The position numbers and the translations under genes were made by a program. Below the pieces are notes generated by a model, which was not told the DNA's origin, searched no databases, and saw only the letters and a list, made by a program, of their open reading frames with translations. From assembly GCA_910577495.1 (NCBI GenBank), contig CAJTML010000073.1, forward strand, positions 1 to 10,544: a DNA stretch of 10,544 nt, written 5' to 3'. Positions 5,548 to 10,544 of the stretch are shown here, one piece after another (within the stretch, counting starts at the first letter, position 1; each line of letters starts with the position of its first letter). Source of the stretch: an uncultured Eggerthellaceae bacterium (GTDB lineage: Bacteria > Actinomycetota > Coriobacteriia > Coriobacteriales > Eggerthellaceae).

Positions 5548-6222
5548 ATGGGTTCAAACGACGCGCTGGTGTTCAGCACGATGGCGAAATACTTTTCTCC
5601 CACCACCGAATCTGACTGGGTTGAAGCAACGTGCCCGAGCGCTTGGGCAAGCTTTCTTGATGGTGTTCGCCAGCTGCTCCAAGACGATGCCGGCCTCGGT
5701 CAGGCCACCACACCCGCACACCACATGCATGCGCGCAAACCGTTGCAAACGTTTCTTGCGAACGACGAAGTGAACGCGCTTTTTACTCCCCCAACCTTCG
5801 CCGAAAAGCAAGCCTTTGCAGCCAAGCACCTCATCGGAGGCTTGCCGGTGTCTGCGGTGCCGGTGGAGTCGCTGTACGTGCAGTGGACATCTAAGCCCAA
5901 CGCAACCACCTTCGCTCAAAAAGAAGGGCTCTATATCTCTGACGCGGCGCTGTACATGCAAGCGCTGCTTGACCGCATGGGCTTTGAGGTGCCCGAGGAG
6001 TTCGCCAGCTATCCCGACCATCTCTCCATTGAGCTTGAGCTTTTGAGCGCACTGATAGACGAAGGGCTGGTCGAAGAAGCGCGCATGTTTCTCATTGAGC
6101 GGTTCGCGTGGCTGACCACCTATCGTCTGCAGCTGGTTGGCCTGGGCAAAGAGGCATTGTTTGCGCTGGCGCTGGTGGATGCGATTTTGGGCATTCGCGC
6201 GCAACAAGCCGACCGCGCGTAG
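5548..6222 (+). CDS. TorD/DmsD-family molybdoenzyme maturation chaperone
   Basis: This 224-residue, mostly helical cytoplasmic protein is of the TorD (redox enzyme maturation) family, whose members bind the Tat signal peptide of a partner molybdoenzyme and help cofactor loading before export. Supporting motifs are PVESLY at 105-110 and YPDHLSIELELLS at 155-167 (the family's PDH-ELE signature), followed by the typical helix with FLIERFAWLTTY. Two ATGs lie near the start. AGAGGGG (5534-5540) ends one base before the ATG at 5542 but 7 nt before the ATG at 5548, so 5548 is preferred. It is the first gene of the operon, 75 bp ahead of the catalytic subunit, which carries a twin-arginine signal and is its evident client. 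Confidence 0.92.
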   Translation: MGSNDALVFSTMAKYFSPTTESDWVEATCPSAWASFLDGVRQLLQDDAGLGQATTPAHHMHARKPLQTFLANDEVNALFTPPTFAEKQAFAAKHLIGGLPVSAVPVESLYVQWTSKPNATTFAQKEGLYISDAALYMQALLDRMGFEVPEEFASYPDHLSIELELLSALIDEGLVEEARMFLIERFAWLTTYRLQLVGLGKEALFALALVDAILGIRAQQADRA

Positions 6223-6297
6223 CTCACCGATTGCGAATTTGCGCTTACGAGGCGCTTTTCGATAGACAGAATCAAGGTTTAAGAAAGAGAGGGGAAC

Positions 6298-8496
6298 ATG
6301 ACCGAACATGCAATCACCAGGCGTAGTTTTTTGGCGCGAAGCGCTGGAACGTGCGCTGTTGTTGCAGGCAGTGGGTTCATCGGTTTTTCCGCATGGGAAC
6401 AGGCGCGCGCTAACGACGCTGCGCCCGCACCAGAGAAAACCGCACACTCGCTCTGCAATTCTTGTTCGTCAAAGTGCGGATTTACCGCACAGGTCACCGA
6501 TGGCCGCATTGGCATCATGATCGGCGACAAAGACCACCCGCTGTGCGACGGCACGCTGTGCGCACGCGGATATGGCTATGCGTCTATTGCGTACTCAAAA
6601 GACCGACTCACCAACCCGCTGAAAAAGAACGACGCGGGCGAATTTGAGGCGATCACCTGGGATCAAGCGTTCTCAGAGATCGGCGAAAAAGTTCAGGACA
6701 TCTTGAAGACTTCAGGTCCAGCTGCATTGGCCATGATTCAAGACCCGCGTCCTTCGGGCAGCTTCTACACCAAGCGTTTCATGCACGCACTTGGCTCGGC
6801 CAACGTCTACACGCATGGCGTTTCATGCAACATGTCGAAAAACTCCGGCATGACGCAAGCATTGGGCGTAGCTGACTTCACCAGCGACGTTGCCAACACC
6901 GACATGGTTATGTTCATCGGTCGCAGCTACGCAGACGGCATCCGCCCGTCATCACTTCACGCCCTGCAAAAGGCGCGCGAGCGAGGTGCGCATATTGTCA
7001 TTGTTGATCCGCGCTACAACTCAAGCTGTCTATATGCTGACGAGTGGGTGCCCATCAAACCAGCAACTGACTTGGCACTTATCTTAGGTATGGCACACGT
7101 GTTGGTTGAGCAAGACACCTACGATCACGACTACGTGGAAAACTACACGGTGGGCTTTGAGGACTGGGCAGAGCGCCTCAAGGAATACACCCCCCAGTGG
7201 GCTTCTGAGATTTGCGGTGTTCCGGCTGAGACCATTGAGCGCTTGGCAAACGAGATGTGGGAAGCGGCTCCGAAAGCCTCTATCGAGCAAGGCTGGCGCG
7301 CTGCTACCGGTTGTTCGCATCAGAATTCTGGCGAAACCGCGCGCGCATTGTGCCTGTTCAACACGCTGCTTGGTTGCTGGGGTCTGGAAGGTGGCGCATT
7401 CTTCCCCGCCAGCATGTCAGCAGGCAAGCTGGAAGATGAGCGTTTCGCCGCTCCTGAAGCTCCCACCGAGAAGATCCTTGGTCAGGCAGAGTTTCCGCTC
7501 TCTTCTGGCGGCATGGGCGTTGCTACGTATGCGCTGCAGCAAGTTGCAGAAGGCAACGTCAAAGGCGTGTTCTTCTATCAGTCAAACTGTGTCGGCGGTT
7601 ACTCAAACCCGGCCACCCTGGCGAAATTCCTTGAGTCAGCAGAGCTTTCCGTTGCCATTGACGTGCAGATGACTGAAACCTGCTATGCCTGCCAGTATGT
7701 CTTGCCTGACACCAGCTATCTGGAGCGCTTGGAGGTTCCTGAGTTTGTCGGCGGCGTCATTCCTGCCGTAAGCTTGCGCGACCGCGTAATTGACAAGATT
7801 CACCCCGAAACCAAGCCGGTTGACGAGATCTTTGTTGGCCTTGCTGACGCGTGTGGCGTGGGCGAATACTTCCAGTTCACCGTGGATGAGCTGGCCGACG
7901 CACAGCTGAAAACCATCGGGCTTTCGCTTGACGAACTTCGCGAAAAGGGCACCATTACCTTCCCCGAAAAGCAGCTAGTTTATGAGCTGAAGACCAAGTG
8001 GAAGACCCCCAGCGAGAAAGTTCAGTTCACCTCAGAAGCATGCGAAAACGCTGGCTTCCCCGCTTCTCCTGGTTGGCTTGAGCCTCTTGTTATGCCCAAA
8101 GAAGGCGAATTCCGCCTCATCGGTGGCAAGCAAAACATTCATGCGCACACCCAAACTGTCAACATTGAGTCGCTCATGGCCATCACCAAGCAGTATGGAC
8201 TTGACCGCGTCTGGATGAATGCGCAAGTTGCAGCCGACATGGGAATTGAAGATGGTGACGAAATTGAGATCACCTCAAGCGAATTCAGCGGCAAAACGCG
8301 CGTAAAGGTAACCGAGCGTCTTGAGCCCACCTCCATCTATCTTCCCAGTCACTACGGCCGCATGATCCCTGAGCAACAGACCTCCTATGGCGTTGGACTG
8401 AGCCAGATGGACTTCGTCCCCTTCCACATTGAGCCTGGTTATGGCGGCACGATGTCACAAGAGGTCATCGTCACGGTTTCGAAGGTAGGTGCATAA
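6298..8496 (+). CDS. Tat-exported molybdopterin oxidoreductase, catalytic subunit (polysulfide/thiosulfate-reductase-like)
   Basis: This 732-residue DMSO-reductase-family subunit has a twin-arginine signal (TRRSFLARSAG, about 7-17, then a hydrophobic stretch and an Ala-rich cleavage area near 38-42). It also has a [4Fe-4S] site, C53-x2-C56-x3-C60-x27-C88, and a molybdopterin core. The sequence HGVSCNMSKN places C178 where PsrA/PhsA-type enzymes carry the cysteine molybdenum ligand. The C-terminal cofactor-binding domain starts near 605 (GGKQNIHAHTQT). Length and partners match PsrA/PhsA-like enzymes working on the outer membrane face. The start is supported by AGAGGGG a few bases upstream. 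It shares one base (TAATG) with the next gene. Polysulfide, thiosulfate, tetrathionate, arsenate-like or organic substrates all remain possible; the family assignment is firm, the reaction is not. Confidence 0.93.
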   Translation: MTEHAITRRSFLARSAGTCAVVAGSGFIGFSAWEQARANDAAPAPEKTAHSLCNSCSSKCGFTAQVTDGRIGIMIGDKDHPLCDGTLCARGYGYASIAYSKDRLTNPLKKNDAGEFEAITWDQAFSEIGEKVQDILKTSGPAALAMIQDPRPSGSFYTKRFMHALGSANVYTHGVSCNMSKNSGMTQALGVADFTSDVANTDMVMFIGRSYADGIRPSSLHALQKARERGAHIVIVDPRYNSSCLYADEWVPIKPATDLALILGMAHVLVEQDTYDHDYVENYTVGFEDWAERLKEYTPQWASEICGVPAETIERLANEMWEAAPKASIEQGWRAATGCSHQNSGETARALCLFNTLLGCWGLEGGAFFPASMSAGKLEDERFAAPEAPTEKILGQAEFPLSSGGMGVATYALQQVAEGNVKGVFFYQSNCVGGYSNPATLAKFLESAELSVAIDVQMTETCYACQYVLPDTSYLERLEVPEFVGGVIPAVSLRDRVIDKIHPETKPVDEIFVGLADACGVGEYFQFTVDELADAQLKTIGLSLDELREKGTITFPEKQLVYELKTKWKTPSEKVQFTSEACENAGFPASPGWLEPLVMPKEGEFRLIGGKQNIHAHTQTVNIESLMAITKQYGLDRVWMNAQVAADMGIEDGDEIEITSSEFSGKTRVKVTERLEPTSIYLPSHYGRMIPEQQTSYGVGLSQMDFVPFHIEPGYGGTMSQEVIVTVSKVGA

Positions 8497-9038
8497 TGAC
8501 CCGCTACGGAATGCTTATTGATACAACGAACTGCATTGGTTGTTACGCCTGCCGCGTAGCCTGCCAACGCAAAAATGGCTTGGATCCAGAAATGGACTAC
8601 ATCACCTATGAGGAGCGCGAAACAGGCACGTTCCCGATGGTGCATGTAGAAAGCATCCCCATGCAATGCATGCATTGCGAAGACGCGCCGTGCGTCAAAG
8701 TCTGCCCGACGGGGGCAACGTATACCACCGACGACGGCATCGTTCGCGTGGATGAAAGCCGCTGCATTGGCTGCAAGTACTGCATGGCCGCATGTCCTTA
8801 TCAGGTTCGCGTCCACAATCCGCAGACCGGCGTTGTTGAGAAATGCCGCCTGTGCGCAGCCGATGCGTACGAATCAGGTACCGAGACCTGCAGCTGTGTT
8901 GAAGCCTGCATTACCGGCTGCCGCATCTTTGGCGATCTTGATGATCCCGAAAGCGAACTGTCCAAAGCTATCGTCAAGAAGAACGCGCTGCCGCTTGCAG
9001 GCGATCTGACGAAGGCAAAGATCTTCTACGTGAGGTGA
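8496..9038 (+). CDS. Four-cluster 4Fe-4S ferredoxin-like electron-transfer subunit (PsrB/DmsB-like)
   Basis: This 180-residue subunit passes electrons between the membrane anchor and the molybdenum subunit. Its Cys groups are C13/16/19/23, C58/61/66/70, C90/93/96/100 and C117/120 with C134/138, giving four [4Fe-4S] sites in the DmsB/PsrB/NrfC pattern, ending with the family's FGDLDDPES stretch. Two extra cysteines (C132 and C142) flank the last pair; C142 takes the place of a usual non-Cys residue after the final motif. It has no signal peptide, so it is probably carried through the Tat system bound to the catalytic subunit. Its ATG overlaps the upstream stop by one base, and its stop lies 5 nt before the anchor gene start. 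Confidence 0.94.
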   Translation: MTRYGMLIDTTNCIGCYACRVACQRKNGLDPEMDYITYEERETGTFPMVHVESIPMQCMHCEDAPCVKVCPTGATYTTDDGIVRVDESRCIGCKYCMAACPYQVRVHNPQTGVVEKCRLCAADAYESGTETCSCVEACITGCRIFGDLDDPESELSKAIVKKNALPLAGDLTKAKIFYVR

Positions 9039-9043
9039 TTGAC

Positions 9044-9931
9044 ATGGTATACGAACCCGTTTGGGGTCCTGTAATTGCGTGGTATCTCTTCTTAGCCGGA
9101 TTAGGTGCTGGTGCTTTTGTGACGTCCGCTTTCCTTGGTTGGCGGCATCCTGAAGCTACCTTCATGCGCAAGGTCGGCTACATCATCACGCCTATTGTGG
9201 TGGCCATTGGTTTGGTGCTGCTCATGCTTGACGCTGAAGCAGGCTTCCAAAACCCGATGCGCTTTATATACCTGCTTACCAACTTCACCTCAGTTATGAC
9301 ATGGGGCGTGGTATTCCTCAGCGCGTTTATGGTGGTCGCGCTCATTGCACTGGTGCTCAACCTTCGCAAAATCACTATCCCCACCTGGCTTGATGTTATC
9401 GGCGTCGTATTGGCGCTCTGCGTTGCCGTCTACACGGGCGCCCTGCTGGGCGTGTGCAACACCTACCCGCTGTGGAACAACGCGCTGTTGCCCATTCTCT
9501 TTTTGGTGTCCGCCATGTCAACCGGTATGGCCATCGTGCTGGGCATTGCCGCTGTCGGCCACGCTGACGAGTTCAATCGCGTGGGTGTGCTCAAGAAGTT
9601 CCACTTCTGTCTGCCGATTATCGAGTTGGTGCTGATTGCGTCGCTGCTCTTCATTACCAGTTCCAACTCTGAAGCCGGTTTCGCCTCAGTGGTCAGCTTG
9701 GTATCGGGCAACTGGGCAGTGCTTTTCTGGGTCGGCCTCATTGGCGTTGGCCTGGTTATTCCTACCGTTTTGGAAACGTGGCTTTTGTTCTTCAGCGCGA
9801 AGGAGTTCGAAGAAAGCCGTCTGGCTCATGGCATTAGCCTGGCCTCAGATGTGGGAGTGCTCATCGGCGGCTTCCTGCTGCGCCTGCTTATCGTACTGGC
9901 GGCACTTCCGGTGACCATCATCGTGCCGTAG
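9044..9931 (+). CDS. NrfD/PsrC-family membrane anchor, quinone-reactive subunit
   Basis: This 295-residue protein has eight predicted membrane helices (about 9-32, 44-66, 81-107, 112-137, 147-173, 189-206, 214-250, 264-294), the PsrC layout. It contains the family-like stretch YTGALLGVCNTYPLWN (130-145) in the fourth helix and loop. NrfD/PsrC proteins exchange electrons with the quinone pool without haem and hand them to the four-cluster subunit. A GTG at 9035 opens the same frame, but the ATG at 9044 has GAGG (9032-9035) 8 nt upstream and is preferred. The Shine-Dalgarno lies in the end of the previous gene, so translation is coupled. The complex would link menaquinone to an external substrate; the direction of electron flow cannot be read here. 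Confidence 0.92.
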   Translation: MVYEPVWGPVIAWYLFLAGLGAGAFVTSAFLGWRHPEATFMRKVGYIITPIVVAIGLVLLMLDAEAGFQNPMRFIYLLTNFTSVMTWGVVFLSAFMVVALIALVLNLRKITIPTWLDVIGVVLALCVAVYTGALLGVCNTYPLWNNALLPILFLVSAMSTGMAIVLGIAAVGHADEFNRVGVLKKFHFCLPIIELVLIASLLFITSSNSEAGFASVVSLVSGNWAVLFWVGLIGVGLVIPTVLETWLLFFSAKEFEESRLAHGISLASDVGVLIGGFLLRLLIVLAALPVTIIVP

Positions 9932-9973
9932 ACGAAGCAGCTATGGCGAAGCGTGTGCGCGGGATGTAAACAC

Positions 9974-9997
9974 GGAGAGCTGCGTGTGCGGCTCTCC
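9974..9997 (+). other. GC-rich stem-loop after the anchor gene
   Basis: GGAGAGC (9974-9980) pairs perfectly with GCTCTCC (9991-9997) around a 10-nt loop, 43 nt after the operon's last stop codon. No T-run follows, so it is not a standard intrinsic terminator; it may protect the mRNA 3' end or be a factor-dependent pause. The efficient terminator is further on at 10073-10116. Confidence 0.45.
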
Positions 9998-10008
9998 CCG
10001 CGCAACGT

Positions 10009-10054
10009 ACATGGCGATCCCCGCGGCATGCACATGGCGCTCCCCGCGGCATGC
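10009..10054. repeat. Two-copy 23-bp tandem repeat
   Basis: The unit starting ACATGGCG and ending CCGCGGCATGC occurs at 10009-10031 and 10032-10054 with one difference (A at 10017, C at 10040), followed by a few bases of a third copy (ACAT). It lies between the anchor gene and the terminator. The unit contains CCGCGG and GCATGC palindromes. Copy number could vary between strains. Its function is unknown. Confidence 0.75.
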
Positions 10055-10072
10055 ACATCTCATACAGAAACT

Positions 10073-10116
10073 AAAAAACCAGGTCGAAAGCATGATTGCC
10101 TTTGACCTGGTTTTTT
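10073..10116. terminator. Strong bidirectional intrinsic terminator
   Basis: AAAAAACCAGGTC (10073-10085) and GACCTGGTTTTTT (10104-10116) form a perfect 13-bp stem around an 18-nt loop. The stem has a CCAGGTC core and a T6 run on both strands. It ends the rightward molybdoenzyme operon and, on the other strand, the convergent tRNA-Lys transcript. Confidence 0.93.
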
Positions 10117-10135
10117 GTGCTCCCGATGAAAAAAG

Positions 10136-10211
10136 TGGTGGGCCGTGAGGGAGTCGAACCCGCGACCTTGGGATTAAAAGTCCCCTGCTCTACCAACTGA
10201 GCTAACGGCCC
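10136..10211 (-). tRNA. tRNA-Lys (anticodon UUU)
   Basis: The reverse strand gives a 76-nt cloverleaf with encoded CCA. The acceptor stem is GGGCCGT/ACGGCCC, the D-arm GCTC/GAGC with the AGTTGGTA loop, the anticodon loop CTTTTAA (34-36 = TTT) and the T-loop TTCGACT. Two stem positions do not pair: G27 opposite A43, and C50 opposite T64. The rest is canonical, so the gene is probably functional. It has its own promoter and ends at the shared terminator 10073-10116. Confidence 0.96.
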
Positions 10212-10243
10212 ACGTCACGCATCACCTGAACACGCGAACACTT

Positions 10244-10272
10244 ATTGTAGCCGCGTTACGCCTGCAGGTCAA
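10244..10272 (-). promoter_or_regulatory. Predicted promoter of tRNA-Lys
   Basis: The reverse strand has TTGACC (10267-10272) and TACAAT (10244-10249) with a 17-bp spacer, placing the start near 10237, about 25 nt before the mature tRNA. The hexamers match those upstream of the candidate structured RNA at 709-736, so this strong stable-RNA promoter serves as an internal reference for the genome. Confidence 0.85.
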
Positions 10273-10466
10273 CGCTTATATTGCGTAAAACGTTGCAAAT
10301 TGGCAGCAAGCGCACAAACACTCAGCAAACCCCTCAACGTAGGGATTACAATGACAGCCAGACAGCTCAGTTTGTTCGCTTCTCACGGACGCTTCGCCCT
10401 CTTTTACCGCAACGTGATCCGCCCGCGATACGAGCAACTTGAGACAGATAAGAGAAAGGTGCGCGT

Positions 10467-10544
10467 ATGTGGTGTTCTAAGATTCTGGTGGCATATGATG
10501 GTTCTTATGCGTCGAAAAAGGCACTTGATCTGGCATTTCAGATT
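10467..10544 (+). CDS. Universal stress protein (UspA family), partial N-terminus
   Basis: The first 26 codons read MWCSKILVAYDGSYASKKAL then DLAFQI, matching the first strand and helix of UspA-fold proteins (KILVAYDGS-x2-S-x2-AL). This cytoplasmic family often binds ATP and is linked to stress and anaerobic survival. The ATG is preceded by AGAAAGG at about 7-nt spacing. The rest is beyond the window. The 255 bp between it and tRNA-Lys contain the divergent tRNA promoter. A TACAAT at 10347-10352 has no acceptable -35, so I do not assign a promoter. Confidence 0.85.
   Translation, partial: MWCSKILVAYDGSYASKKALDLAFQI

Noticed and set aside
5554..6447. 297-codon reverse open frame
   Set aside because: It is antisense to the TorD-family gene and the start of the molybdoenzyme gene, with low-complexity basic composition and no ribosome-binding site.
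10009..10054. CRISPR-like repeat
   Set aside because: The copies are adjacent with no spacers and there are only two of them.
10347..10352. TACAAT as the -10 element of the universal stress protein gene
   Set aside because: No acceptable -35 lies 16-18 bp upstream and it lacks an extended -10 TG.

Overview
The window looks like a chromosomal segment of a moderately GC-rich anaerobic actinobacterium of the class Coriobacteriia, most likely Eggerthellaceae-like. This is inferred from gene content: a polytopic-membrane LuxR regulator divergent from a TorD-type chaperone and a molybdoenzyme of the DMSO-reductase family is a hallmark arrangement of that group. No marker here fixes the genus, and no mobile element, prophage or CRISPR array is visible.

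Left end, minus strand (1-736): the start of the rpmJ/infA ribosomal cluster. infA (TTG start, strong Shine-Dalgarno) has its own promoter rather than following map/adk. The 364 bases upstream hold no convincing gene. They do contain a second, stronger sigma-70-type promoter, using the same two hexamers as the tRNA-Lys promoter at the other end of the window, followed by about 190 bases dense in complementary segments. I read this as a candidate unassigned structured RNA or leader.

Regulatory pair, minus strand (774-3675): a small sigma-70-family (ECF-like) factor overlaps by 7 nt a 721-residue single-pass membrane protein with a large extracytoplasmic beta-propeller, the likely anti-sigma/sensor partner. 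Upstream in the same orientation is tRNA-Gln(UUG) with a clear promoter and no obvious hairpin terminator before the sigma gene.

Respiratory locus (3733-9931): a membrane-embedded LuxR-family regulator reads left and faces a rightward operon of torD-like chaperone, Tat-exported molybdopterin oxidoreductase with a predicted Cys ligand, four-cluster ferredoxin-like subunit and NrfD/PsrC-type quinone-reactive anchor. The last three form a polysulfide/thiosulfate-reductase-like (PsrABC/PhsABC) complex on the outer face of the membrane. Its electron acceptor or donor cannot be told from sequence. The divergent intergenic region carries nested inverted repeats that could be operators. The annotated regulator start lacks a ribosome-binding site, and a one-base frameshift may separate it from its true N-terminus.

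Right end (9932-10544): a hairpin and a two-copy 23-bp tandem repeat, a strong bidirectional terminator shared by the operon and the convergent tRNA-Lys(UUU), and the first 26 codons of a rightward universal stress protein gene.
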